Shown one piece after another: positions 24,801 to 36,300 of a stretch of 64,000 nt of DNA; position 1 is the stretch's first letter, and every line of letters begins with the position of its first letter. Position numbers and translations under genes: made by a program. The stretch covers positions 6,156,904 through 6,220,903 of the forward strand of contig VUYV01000010.1 in assembly GCA_008711295.1 (NCBI GenBank), read 5' to 3'. This stretch comes from Anarhynchus alexandrinus. Its lineage: Eukaryota > Chordata > Aves > Charadriiformes > Charadriidae. Below the pieces are notes generated by a model. That model had not been told where the DNA came from and did no database searches. It worked only from the letters and a program-made list of their open reading frames with translations.

Positions 24801-27484
24801 GGCATCTCAGGATCAAACTAAAATACTTTGATAAGAGCTCTGACCCTGCAGCTAATCCCATTCCTGTGGTGCTTGCATATAAATTGACTCAGGTGGGCAG
24901 CTGAGACCCTTTGATTTGTGCTCATGTTTTTCACCTTTGCTCCTCTGCTGGTCTCTAGAGAGAGGTCACAGGAAGGGTCCTGGTAGGAGAAAGTCCCAAG
25001 AGATCAGTTCTTGCTCCTTCCCAGTACCTGTGGCTGAGAGGGGAAGGAGAGACTGATGGTGCCAGGAGAACGAAGGCTGATATTAGCCTGTGGGTGAGCA
25101 ACGGGCTTGCCAAAGAGGTGGGAAGCAGAGCCTCCTGTTTAGCTCTGAGGGAAGGCTGACTTCACTCCAGAGAGATGGGGGTAGAGCTGGGGTGGCTACT
25201 GGCTGTGGCACGTCTCTGGTGATGTAGATCTGGAGATACAGGGGGGGTTGCTCTGGCTCCCAGAAACCCCAGCAGAGAGAGGCAGAAAATCCTTTCCAGC
25301 ATTTCCTGGGAAGCCTTGTGGGCTCTGGAGAAGCCAGGCTGGGAAATGGGCACGAGAGATGGGTGTCCAACCCCAGAGAGCCTGGGGCACTCGGAGCAGC
25401 TCTCCAGCCCTGTGCAGAGAGCAGTCTGGGGGCAGCTGCCTCCTTGAGCCCCGTGCAGCCGGCTCAGCGGGACGGAGGGGAGTCAGGAAGAAGGTGTGCA
25501 GAAACGGGCATGGGTTCTGGTTGGCAGAAGGGTTTGAACAGATGAATCCCATACTGAGGTACCCCCAGGGTTGTGGCTCGAGTTAACAAGCCCAGCTCCT
25601 GTTCCCTCTGGGGCTGGTGGGGAGGTGTCCATGGGCTTCCACGGGGCTGGTGTGGAGCAGGAAAGACTCACAACCACCTGGACTCAGCTCTACTGTGGTG
25701 TAGAGCAACTGAAATGGAAGGGGCTGTGCAAGGATGAGCTGAGCCCAGGGAGAAGCAGGAGAGGGAGCAGAACGAAGAAGGAGAAGAGGAAACTTGTCAG
25801 ATAACCCAAGAATCCATGTTTGTGTGTGTGTATGTGCACACATGTGTGTTAAGCACAGCTCTGCCATGCAGTCTCCGTTCTGTCTGCATGGAAGGGGAAG
25901 ACCTTTGCTCTCCCACCTGGAAGGAAAGAAGAGACATTTACAAAGAAGCAATTGCAGGGATGCCGAGGCAGGTTCACTCGCTCTTTTTACAGCTCCTTTG
26001 GCACCCTCGTAGAAGGAGCCTTTTACAGCAGGGCTCTTGCCTCATCCCCACCTTGTTCCTCTGTCCCCGTGCCTGCCAGGCAGAGTCGAACCCTCGCTGG
26101 CTCCTCTCTGGCTCCGCTCACAAGCCTCCCCAGACGGGGCTGGATGGGGAAGGCAGGCCTCTCCCAGCTTTGGCAGCCCAAGGCTGGCCTTTCCCCAGCA
26201 ATTCAACCATTCCTCCTCTCCCAAGCGGAACGTGCCCCAACACCTTTGCCTTGAACCGAATTGCATTCAAGAGCCTGGGTTTGCCCACACATGTTAAAGG
26301 TACGGCTGGAGGCAAAAAGCAGGGGAAGGCAGCCACAGCTCCAGCGCGGAGGAAAAGGGGAGCCATCAGCAGAGCCCTGAGCTCGGCGCTTCCACCAGCG
26401 ATGACCATGGAAGGGGGCTGGCTGCTGGCACAGCAACACATACCCTGGCTTCCCATCATAGCTCTGTCCCAGAAGAATTCCTCCTCATCTGACATTTGGC
26501 TTTTTAAATCAGGAATGAGCATCCCTGGGGAGATGAACCATCCAGAGGAGGAGGGCTTGATCTGGCAGGGGTTCGTTGCCACGGCACTGCAGCTGCATGG
26601 TGGTGACGGGGGTCTGCAGGGAGGGGTGGAAGGAGTGGGAGAAGTGCCGGGCTGAGCCCAGCAGCGCTGGGGGCTGCGGGGGCTGCTTGGCACTCACCGA
26701 CGTGCTCCTCCCCAGAGGGCTTGCCCGTGTGGGCAGCAGCAAGGGCAGGGGTTTGCAGGTGTGAGCCGTGTGCGGAGCACTTTCATCCTTGCCAGTTTTT
26801 AGGTAGAAGCAGCCAAGGAGAGGAGTATGGTCTTCTCCTCCCCTTCTTTTTTCCTTTTTGCACTTGGAGGGAGAATATTATCTTCATGCTCCTTCCAGCC
26901 TGTCTGGCGTGCCAGGATCTCCAGGGGAAGTGAGCTTCCATGGCTGGGGGTTGAAGTTTGCCAGCACTGGCTTGAGAACATCTGTATGTGCAGGCCCTGT
27001 GTTATGGTTCATGTGAAAGGGATACGGGCATCTGCCTCTGAGAAGGAGAGAACCAGAGCCCTCCAGATTTCCCCTCTGATTATTACAGCATGTTTCTTCC
27101 TGCCACAGGTAGTTCATCAGGTGCCAGCTGTCAGGCTGAGGAGAAGGATGCAAACAAGACATGTTAAGTAAAATACTCCAGCATCCGACCTGGATGAGCA
27201 AGATGTAAAGGAAAAGGAAATTATTCTTGTGGAGCAGGATAAAGGCTCACCAAACAGACGGCATGTGGGCAGTGCTTAGAATAGGGAACGGCTCTTTGAA
27301 GGGCATGAAAATCTGCACCAGAGCTAAAACCTGGGGCTGACTCCCAAGTGATAGGGTAGATAAGGTAAGGATTTCATTAGGGGCACCGTGACCAAGAGGA
27401 AAGAACAGGAATCCTGCAGGATGCATCCTGCTGCTCAAGCCCGAGCAGACAGGGCATGACTGCAGAAGTAATTAGTGCAGAAGA
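18809..27484. other. intergenic DNA, no gene recognised
   Basis: No exon or RNA gene could be supported. The block contains a (T)16 run at about 24,637-24,652 and a TG-rich patch at about 25,817-25,850. A frame of 279 codons starts at 25,816 (+). It has no recognisable domain, runs out of a TG microsatellite and has no supporting splice or promoter context. A minus-strand stretch near 24,117-24,345 is raised as a weak pseudogene lead in the findings. Confidence 0.55.
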
Positions 27485-27665
27485 GCAGCAGGACTGGGTC
27501 AGACCAAAGGTCTGCCTTGACTCATCTCTGCACCCAACAGCAGATGCTTCAGGAAGAGGGAACATAGCAAACATGTGGTGATACTTGCCCCAAATATTAA
27601 CCCAGCTTCCAGCCAGCGTCCAGCTCAGGCACTCCTGAGCCAAAGCAGCTCTTCTGGGGACGTTA
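27485..27665 (+). mobile_element. CR1/L3-like LINE relic
   Basis: The block GACTGGGTCAGACCAAAGGT is followed by CAGATGCTTCAGGAAGAGG, GTGGTGATACTTGCCCC, then CCCAGCTTCCAGCC and CACTCCTGAGCCAAA. This order matches the old CR1/L3-type interspersed repeat found throughout sauropsid genomes. It is clearly more diverged than the other CR1 copies here. Its ends are approximate. Confidence 0.7.
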
Positions 27666-28139
27666 GTGTTGGGGAGAAAGAGTCAGGGAGGTTTCCAGGA
27701 GACCCCTCATTTCATGGGAGGGAAATGCACCATGTGGCTGGTCAGCACTGGATCCTCATTCTAGGAGATCTGTGTTGTTTTTACGCTCCTCCTGGCTGTG
27801 AAATGTCCTACGAGTGGCCGGTACAACCCCAACCACCGGGGATTGTCCCGCTGGCCATGGCTGCGGTGCTGTGGCTGCCCCGGGCAGGCCATAGGCTGCC
27901 GCCATCACGCTGCGGTCAGGTTTGGCTTTGCGCATGGGGAATTTTGGCCCTGTAGCTGACGGCAGCAAAGGCTCCAAAACCCAGGCAGTAAAGGTGATCA
28001 GCGAGGTGTTTGGACAAGAAATAACAAGAGGCTTGTATAGTCTCTCGGGTCCAACAGAAGCGGTGATCAAAAGGAATATGAAATTAAGAAAAATGTAGGG
28101 AATGCACATAAAAATGTGTCCTGGGGCAAGTTGTTTCCC

Positions 28140-28172
28140 AAGAATCACAGAATCAGAGTTTCTGTGATTCTT
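28140..28172. repeat. 13-bp perfect inverted repeat (hairpin)
   Basis: AAGAATCACAGAA (28140-28152) and its exact reverse complement (28160-28172) are separated by a 7-nt loop. The arm sequence resembles the CR1 3' tail (ATTCTGTGATT), but no CR1 body is attached on either side. Confidence 0.9.
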
Positions 28173-28633
28173 AGGAGCACAATACTGAGGCTGACAAAAA
28201 GTGGGTTTAATTGGGAAACGGCCATGGTTTATGTGGTAGGCCATGAAATAGAAAGTTAACGTAAATTCTCCATGGCCAAGGCAGAAACTGGATAGTCCCT
28301 GACATAGATAATTACCCACTGTGCAATTCCCTTGGCATCAGAGCATGTCGGAAGCAGACCTAGCCCAGCTCCTGTTAGACTTCAGCACCACTGTGCAGCA
28401 AAGTACTTGTCCGTATGTGTGTGTCCTCGCTCTGTCTGTCTGAATGCTACCTGGAGGAATGTGATGTCTTTGTGATTTTATGCCCCATCAAATCTAGTTA
28501 AAACTAGACAGTAGGCTACAAAATTACAAGGAATGGTACTGAGACAGGCAGACTGATCAGCAAAATGCAATGAGATCGTGTAAGCTGTGTGTCCGTGCTC
28601 CAGAAAGGCTGGGGGGTTTGAGCACCTTTGAGT

Positions 28634-28724
28634 GGGATGGGATGGGATAGGACGGGACGGGATGGATGGGACAGGACGGGACAGGATGTGATGGGATGGG
28701 ATGGGACGGGATGGGATAGGATGG
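28634..28724. repeat. GGGAT/GGGAC pentamer minisatellite
   Basis: About 90 bp of imperfect 5-bp units, GGGAT alternating with GGGAC and AGGAC. It lies directly beside the CpG island that follows. The G-rich strand is the plus strand and could form G-quadruplexes. Confidence 0.92.
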
Positions 28725-28779
28725 CCAAGCGTGGCAGGGACATAGCCCCAGAAGGGACCAGGGCTGCATTTTGCAGGGC

Positions 28780-29190
28780 CACATCTCGCTGATGCTGAGA
28801 TGCTCGGATGCGAAGGGCAAAGCCCCGGGCCAGGACTTGTGCCCGCGGGAGCGGGTCCCTCCTCCCGCCCCGTGCCCGGGCAGCCCCGGCAGCCCCTGCC
28901 ACAGCAGGGCAGTTACAAACCCGCCCCCCTGGCCCGGGACACCAGCCCGGCCCCGCTCCGGCACAGCCTCCCGCCGCGCCGGGCTCCGTCCCTGGCTCTG
29001 CCGCTCCCCCCGCCGGCCCCGCCGCGCCGCTGCTGCCGCGCGGGGGATGGACTGAGACCGGACGGGGATGGAAATCGGCCGGGGATGGAGGAGGAGGCAA
29101 CCCGGGGGGGCAGAGGGGTGTCTGCCTCCCTCCTGCTCTCCCTCCAGGCCGCCCGCAGGGGAGATGCATCCCCCTGACATGTTTTCCCCT
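28780..29190. promoter_or_regulatory. orphan CpG island
   Basis: This is among the most CpG-dense stretches in the window, with runs such as CCGCCGCGCC and GCCGCGCGGGGG around 28,970-29,045. It contrasts sharply with the flanking DNA. No coding exon is recognised in it. A GC-rich 5' exon or a promoter is possible on either strand. On the plus strand a weak donor-like CAA/GTAGGG occurs near 29,211. It lies about 3 kb beyond the SPARC poly(A) site, so it could serve a non-coding transcript or be an unmethylated enhancer-type island. Confidence 0.6.
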
Positions 29191-29446
29191 GGCGTTGTCT
29201 CTTCACTGCAAGTAGGGTTTGTTTTTACTGAGTTTGTCCGGTCTTTGAAATATATAGGCTGGTTTAAGCCAAAAGAAGGCTCTGCAGTTGATATGGGCAG
29301 TTCAGGAGCTGCTCAACAAGCCGGAGCAGGGCAGAGGGGAGGAGGTGGTCCCGGCTCTGTCCCTGCCAAACACTGTGTGACCCACCCTGCGCCAGACCCA
29401 GTAGGTCATGATGAGATTCCCCCATCAGCAGCAAGTTACAGCAGTC

Positions 29447-29766
29447 TTTCAGACTAGAGAAAAGGTGGACCCTTTATCAGGGGGTGTAATGATAGGATGA
29501 GGGGTAATGGTTTTAAACTGAAAGAGGGCAGATTTAGATTAGATATTAGGAAGAAATTCTTTACTGTGAGGGTGGTGAGGCACTGGCCTGGGTTGCCCAG
29601 AGAAGTTGTAGATGCCCCATCCCTGGAGGTGTTCAAGGCCAGGCTGGATGGGGCTTGGAGCAACCTGGTCTGGTGGGAGGTGTCCCTGCGCAGGGCAGGG
29701 GGGTTGAAAGTCGATGATCTTTAAGGTCCCTTCCAACTCTAACCATTCTATGACTATGATTCTAAG
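29447..29766 (+). mobile_element. CR1 LINE, 3' fragment
   Basis: About 320 bp of CR1 3' end, closely similar to the 18.3-kb copy from the GTGTAATGATAGGATGA block onward, including GGTGTTCAAGGCCAGGCTGG and GTTGCCCAGAGAAG. It ends in CATTCTATGACTATGATTCT. It is 5'-truncated, non-autonomous, and in the plus orientation. Confidence 0.95.
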
Positions 29767-32002
29767 TCTGGGTGTGCTTTAACCCCACCACCAAGAGCCA
29801 CCTAAATACAGGTCAAATCCCGTGGTTATATGGCTCAGTCTTCCTTTGCAGAACTGATTCAAGCTAGTGAGGCATGAGCATGTGCGAAATACCAGCCTTC
29901 ACACAGCTTTGGGGTGGGTTTAACCCAGTGGGTTTCCAGTGACACCGTTAGCTTAAGGCAGAAGCATCTCTGGGTGCAGCTACACCTTGCAGATGTCTTG
30001 AGCCTTGGAGTCCAGGCTGTTGTAGGCATGTGACTGGCACAGTCACAGTGATCCTGGCTTGTCACCTTTTTGCATCACCTGCCTTTTGAATATTTAAGCC
30101 ACAAACCTTAATGCAGCATTTATGCCACAGTTTGTTTCTTTTGTAAAAATAAGGGTCAGGAAAACAGACAGGAAAGCACTAATCTCTACATGAACATTTG
30201 TCTTTCCCACCTTTTCTCTGTTGAACGCGGGCAGGACAATGCCCAGTGAGCTGCTCTGTGGTGCTGCTCTGAATAACTACAGCAAAATTAACCAGCTCTG
30301 CCTGCAGATGCACTGTAGCATTTGGGTCAGATTGTGCTTGTGTCTGGCTGGTTTTGGATCCAGAGCTCTCCGTTATTTTTCTATTTTCTTTTTTTTTTTT
30401 TTCAAGTTTGCAAACTGTGTCCTCAGTCAGCACTAACCACAGGGAGAATTTCCACTTGGAAAGTACAGGCGAGTTTCTTTACTGCTGTGCAGGCACTGGA
30501 AGGGCTCGATTTCGGCTGTAACAGGGAAAGGGCTGTTCTGTTCCACCCTTGCTGACCGTCTAGGTCTGAAAGCTTAAAAAGGCCGGCTTATTCCTCAAGT
30601 CCTGATCTAACCCCATGTATGGCATTTGCCCCAAGGCAGTGAAATTCCAGCAACTTGATACTTCAGGCTGTGACCTTTGAAGGGTTAATGGAGGCCCAGC
30701 TGCAACCTTCTGAGCTCGCTTTGATGCTCAGTTAAAGCCGGGACAGCTGCTCTTCTAATAGTGCTGAGTTGGGTCCTCTGGGCTCTGCCAGACTGCTGGG
30801 ACATGAGTGCGGTCCCCTGGGATGGGACATGGCCATAGAGATGGATCCCTTCGTCTTCCTGAGCCGTGGTAACCGACTCTCCTGGTGGATTCTGCTGACT
30901 TCCCTGAGCTTGCTGTGATTTAGAGCCGATTCCTGCACAAGACAGGAAGGCAGAGGAGAGGAGGGCTGGAAAACATTCCCTTGCATGGGAGCAAAGCTGC
31001 CTGAGTCTGTCTGGCGGCGCTGGTGGGGAGGGCTGGAGCTGGAAGGAATGTGGCTGCGTCTTGGCAGAGGAGCGGGAGGTTCTGGCTGAGAGGGAGCGAC
31101 TGGAAAGCAGGTTTGCATAGGGCAGCCGATTTCCTCTGATCTCTACTTGTCTTCCCGTCTTCCCCCTTGCCCAAATCCTCTCTTGCCATCTTTCCTGGCC
31201 TGGAGGTGGTTCGGCACCGATGGCTGCTGCAGCCAGCTGGATCTCGCAGGTGGGGGTCGTGGCCAGCGGTGCCCCTCGCTATGCCAGGCCTGCCAAATGG
31301 CAGTGGCAACCTCGGAGGTGGGGAGGCATTTGCTGTGTCTCCATCGGGAACCACCCCCCCTCTGGATAACGGCTCCAGGAAGCAGGGTGACCGGGTGGAA
31401 TGAGCCCTGGGGTTGAAGGCAGGGGTGAAAAAGCTTTGCCCCTCTCCAGCTCTCCCACTTGGTTCAAACAGCTTGGCAAAGCGCTTCCAAAGTGACCGTC
31501 CCCCGACGGGACCTGCCCGGGGCTCTGCAGCCGGGAGGGACCCAGTGCAGGACCTGACCCTGCAGCTCCGCCTGGAGCACAGCGCATCCAGCGAGGGGCT
31601 GCGAACGGGGAGGCCTCGCAGCTGAACCAGAGCCTTTGCGACACGGATATTTTTAGCCTGTGCAAATGGCGGTGTTTATTTTTCTACTGTTGTGCCTTTT
31701 CGCTTTTCCCAGGGATTTTATTGCCCGTGAAAGCACGGGCCTTAGAGCCATGCGGGTGTCTGTGCTGGCTGCTGCAGTGACCCCGTCTGCCTCCATCGCT
31801 CCAGCCCCATCTGCCCACACATTACCCATCCGATATCCCCCAACGAGCCCATTTACGGTGCGGTGACGGGCTGTGACTGGCAGAGGCACCTTGCCTTACC
31901 TCAAACCAGACCTTTTCCCTGCGGCTGGGGTGCCTGTGGGACACCCCGAACACATGCGTGGGGTTGGCAACGTGTGTGCAATCCCCCTCATCAGGATGGG
32001 AC
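29767..32002. other. intergenic DNA downstream of SPARC
   Basis: No gene recognised. A poly-T run lies at about 30,386-30,400. The 68-codon plus frame at 31,660 starts with a hydrophobic run but has no conserved feature, and I regard it as chance. Confidence 0.55.
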
Positions 32003-32027
32003 GAAACAGAGGAACATTGCAAGCTCG

Positions 32028-32062
32028 TTTATTGTCAGTGTTTCAAATCAGTATTTTTTATT
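32028..32062 (-). terminator. SPARC: SPARC poly(A) signals (two AATAAA)
   Basis: On the minus strand AATAAA occurs at 32062-32057 and again at 32033-32028. Cleavage 10-30 nt after the second would end the mRNA near 32,000-32,018. The spacing suggests either alternative cleavage sites close together or a primary and a back-up signal. Confidence 0.75.
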
Positions 32063-33232
32063 ACAGAGACTCATCAGATTGCTCACACTGTGGCAGGAAT
32101 TTAATAATATAAGGCACAGAGAACATTCAGAGGTAAAAAAAAAAAAGAGTTCTCAGCCTGTGAGACTTAACCATCCCCTCGCTCCTGTCAGGACCCTTTC
32201 TATAAAGCAAAATCCAAATACCTTCTCCCTTCCCTCCCTCCCATCCCTCAAAGCCCAAAATCCACAACAGGAAAAAAAAAAAAAAAAATTACAGCCTTTC
32301 CCTCGAGCGTGTGGCAAGCACACCTCTCTCCGAGCACAAATGTCCCTTCCGAGCCTGACACAGCTTCCCTGGGAGAGCAGGGCTGGAATTTAAGTGCGAC
32401 CAAGGCAGAGGTGGGAAGTGCTGAAAGGCACCGTGATTTGGGGAGAGCCAAGAGCTGTATCTCAGCTACAGCAGAGTGGCAACAGCAAGGTCAGCCCCAC
32501 GCACCCCCGGGGAACAGGCGGCCGCACCCCGTCTCCCTTTGCAGCACAGAAAACACAACAGCAGTACGATCATTGAGTAATGGTAAAGCACGTAGCACTT
32601 TCAAACCTTTATTTTTCGAGGGGATTTTACAGGATGGGATGTGTTTCCTTTTATTTGTTTTGAATTTTGTGCGCTTCCCTATTTGTTTGTTTGAATAGCC
32701 CTTTTTTTTTTTTTTTGTGCCCAATGATTGTTAAATTCAAGCCCTGGGAATAGAAAAAAAAATGAGGAAAACGAAATCCTGCCACTCTATGTCTTTCTCA
32801 CCCCTCTCCATTCCCCCTACCATGAGCTGGGTGACCGCAATGTCACCCACGGCTGCTCTGCTCGAAAAGCCCAATCCTCCTACATCCTCTGGCTCTGCCT
32901 TCCCTCGCTGGCGGTCTGTAACTGGGGGCGGAGGATCAGCTGAGAGGTCTTTGCGTCTACGCTGGCGTGTCCAAGAACGTGCTGTTAGTAAGAAGTTAAG
33001 AGAAGTCGATCCGAGAGCGGATACAGAGATGGAGCAGAGCGGATATTTAGGACAAGAACAGGGTCGCTCAATGGTAAAGACCCGTTGGAGAGAGAAAGGG
33101 CTGGTAAGAGCGTGTGGAAACAGCCGAGTGAGTAATCTAGTGGTAATAGATAGGCTATGAACGAGGACTGTTATTTCTCTTAGCACCGTTACTACATATG
33201 TTTAGATCTATATTAGCACCTTGTTCCCAGGG

Positions 33233-33257
33233 AAAAACAAAACAAAACAAAACAAAA
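33233..33257. repeat. (AAAAC)n short tandem repeat in SPARC 3' UTR
   Basis: About five copies of AAAAC on the plus strand, hence GTTTT units in the mRNA. A likely length polymorphism. Confidence 0.9.
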
Positions 33258-33331
33258 GCGGTTTTAAAAACCGAAGGAAGTGGGAAGGTTAAAACAAGAC
33301 AAAGTTGGCAGCAGAGACGGAAGCTGGGGGT

Positions 33332-33360
33332 TTAGATCACAAGATCCTTGTCGATGTCCT
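33332..33360 (-). CDS. SPARC: SPARC exon 10 coding part (C-terminus)
   Basis: 29 coding nt after acceptor TTCCACAG: completes codon 290 (Gln) and encodes DIDKDLVI and TAA. The exon continues as 3' UTR. Confidence 0.95.
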
Positions 33361-36300
33361 CTGTGGAAGGAAAAGAGAGAGACGAGGTTAGGAGGCGGCT
33401 GCTCCCAGGGTCCCACTGCTCCTGCCATCCCCCCTCCCCGCTCTGCCCAGGACCAGCTGTAATGCATTGCTTCATCCTAAGTGGGGGCTTTGGGGGTGCT
33501 TTTGGGTGTCCCCTCCAACCCTTTTTCCTTCCCTACACGGTACTTACGCTCCTTAATGCCGAAGCAGCTGGCCCACTCCTCCAGGGCGATGTACTTGTCG
33601 TTGTCCAGGTCGCAAGCCTCGAAGAAGCGGGTGGTGCAGTGCTCCATGGGGATGAGGGGAGCACGGAGCGGGGCCAGCTCGGTGTGGGACAGGTACCTGC
33701 CGAGGTGACCACACAGTCAACACGCTGCCCGCCAGCACCGGCTGTCCTCCCACGGGAGGGGAGATGCTCTGCCGGGTGTGGGGGCCAGCGCAGGGCAAGA
33801 TGCTGGCCCCAAATCTTGGTCTGGTTTGATTGCTGTGCCAGCACCCTCCCAGTGTCCACCACTGAGTGTCATGAAGGTCAAGGGCTGGTGTCTGCTTTTG
33901 CAACCGGCTGTGCTAGTCACAAAATAGCCAGCAGCTGGGGGTCCTCACCGGCTGCCCCCACCCCACGGGTCTGTGTGTGTGATGGCCCTCGTGCCCATCT
34001 CCAGCTCACAGCTAAGCCAGCAGCTGCTATCTCAGCTGTTGAAGTTATCCGGGGGGCCTTTGGACTAAGATATTTTAGGGAACTATCATAGGACAGTAAA
34101 TCTGAGAAGACAGAAACTCCACACCCAAGGGAGGTGGGAGCAGCTGGGGCTGGGGGAGCCCCCTCAGCCTGCAGAAGAGCTTTTTGCAGAAAGAAAAACT
34201 GCCTCTACCCCAGCCTGGTTTGCCCCAGCTGCTGCCAGATGTGTGCAGGGGTTATCCCTTCACAGGGCTTTGCCTGTGCTTTTGCCACCAGCCACCCACT
34301 TGTGTCACATCTCCAGCCTTGACACGTTCTGTCACCGAATCACCCCAGTCCTCAGGCAGGAAAGGGTCCCAGTGGGGGCTCCTGTCCTGCTCTGCCGCCA
34401 CTCACCCATCGATGGGGTGCTGGTCCAGCTGCCCGAACTGCCAGTGCACGGGGAAGATGTACATGTTGTAGTTCTTCTCAAAGTCGCGGGCCAGCAGCTC
34501 CACGGTGTGGTCACCAGCCTCCAGGCGCTTCTCGTTCTCGTGGATCTTCTTCACCTGTTGTAGGGGAGGCCGGGGAGACCTTGTCAGCAGGGGAATGGGG
34601 TCCAAGGGGGGACCCCAGGAGGGGCTTTACATGGGGAGACACAGGTCATTCTGGATAGGCTTCCCATGTGTGCTGGGCTCCTTTGGTGGTGCGGGCTCCC
34701 AGGGTCCCTCCCCAATCCCTCACCTTGAGCTTCTGCTTCTCGGTCAGCAGGTTGTTGTCCTCATCGCGCTCGTACAGGGTGATCAGCACATTCTTGAGCC
34801 AGTCCCTCATGCGCAGGGGGAACTCAGTCAGCTCTGTGTCCAGGCAGGCGGGGATGACTGGAAGTCACACATGGTGGTCAGCACAGCGCCTGGACATGCA
34901 GCCCCAGACCCCAGACCCACAGCCCCAGTGCCCTCCCACCTCTGCCCTGCATCTGCCTGGACCTTTGCTCTCCCTCAGCCCATGGGCAAGGGGGCTGGGC
35001 TCAGGTTAGGGGTCCCCTTGTCTAAGGGAATGGCTCCACTTACATTTGCAGGGCCCAATGTAATCCAGGTGCAGCTTGTGTCCTTTCTTGGTTCCCTCCA
35101 AGGTGCACTTGGTGGCAAAGAAATGGCAGGAGGAGTCATAGGTCTTGTTGTCAGTGCCGCAGACCTGTGCAGGATGGGGAGATGCTGTGTGAGGGACAGT
35201 GAAACCCAGCCCTGCTGTGAAGTCAGCAGGGAGAGCCTCCAAATGAGATGTTTAACTTGTTTCTTGGGGTGGTTAACAGATCCTTGGTCACTGCTGATTG
35301 AGGCCAGATGGGGACCTGCCACCCTGACTCTGGCTGTCTCCCCCACCGTCTCTAGCAATGTCCCATGTGAGGTCCCTCCCTGCTCCGGTCCATCAAGCAG
35401 CTTCTGCCCTCACCTTCTCGAAGACGCCGGCGGTGGCTGGGCAGCTGGAGGGGTCCTGGCACACACACATGGGCGAGTTGTTGTCATCCACCTCACACAC
35501 CTTGCCGTGCTTGCAGTGGTGGTTCTGGCAGGGGTCTGGGAGAGGGCAGGGAGCAAAGTCAGAGCCTGCCCCATCCTCACCTCCCACGAGCTGCCCGGGG
35601 CATCTCAGCACAGAGGGAAGATAGAGACTTCCCCAGGGACAGCCCCGAGCATCTCTCCCTGCACTAGGAAGATGTGAGGGTTTCCAGAAGCCCACGTTAG
35701 CCCTTGGGCTAACCCTGGGCTCTTTTCTGTAGCCACACTATGCAATGGCTTTTCTGTGGCCAAAAAAAAAAGAGGTTATGAAGAATCCAGTGCTGGAAAG
35801 AGGTCATGTACCTCTTTCTTTTGCTTTTAAGTGTGTGTCTAGGTTGGCATTGTCCTTATGCTACAGTCCTTCCCAAAGAAGCCCCTCGCTGTTTGGAGTG
35901 TCTAAAGCTTGCCAACCCAGGGAAGGGATGGTGTCTCTGCCCGCCGGAGGGCAGAAGCTGGAGGGCAGGGGAAAAGCGGCTTACTCTCTGCGACAATCTC
36001 CTCTACATCCTCCGTGGGTTCCTCAAACTCTCCCACCTCCACCTGGACGGGGTTAGCCCCCACAGGCTCCTGCAAAAGAAGTCAGTGTTTCAGGTGGGGG
36101 TGCACAAAGAGCTCGGCCCCATTCCCGGGGGGCAGAGCAGCCCCCCCATTGCCCCTGCTCCCCCGTGCTTCAGAGATGCTCTTCCCAGGACGGTGGGTGC
36201 TGCAAGGGATGGGTGACGAGGAGGAGCAGAGTCACCTACCTCTGTGGTGGGGTCTTCGATGACCTCTGTCTCATCGGGCAGAGCCTCCTGCTGCAGGGGA

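Larger units (their letters stand above)
32010..33331 (-). other. SPARC: SPARC 3' untranslated region
   Basis: This is the stretch between the TAA stop at 33334-33332 and the AATAAA signals, about 1.3 kb. It is U-rich in the mRNA sense: a (GTTTT)n-like repeat about 75-100 nt after the stop (33233-33257 on the plus strand), and long U runs corresponding to plus-strand A runs near 32,129-32,140 and 32,271-32,288. It also contains an A run in the mRNA sense near 32,701-32,716. Length and position fit the long 3' UTR of vertebrate SPARC. The exact 3' end is inferred from the poly(A) signals. Confidence 0.8.

Noticed and set aside
25816..26655. 279-codon plus-strand frame, the longest not explained by a gene
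   Set aside because: It begins in a TG microsatellite, has low-complexity Pro/Ser/Gly-rich composition and no domain, and overlaps other open frames on both strands. An RNA-seq or conservation signal would be needed to revive it.
33348..34091. 247-codon plus-strand frame
   Set aside because: Antisense to SPARC exon 9 and its flanking introns; no recognisable features.
34505..35677. 390-codon open frame on the plus strand
   Set aside because: It runs antisense through SPARC exons 7, 6 and 5 and their introns. Its translation is the complement of SPARC exons plus intron sequence with no domain, as expected from GC-rich coding sequence on the other strand.
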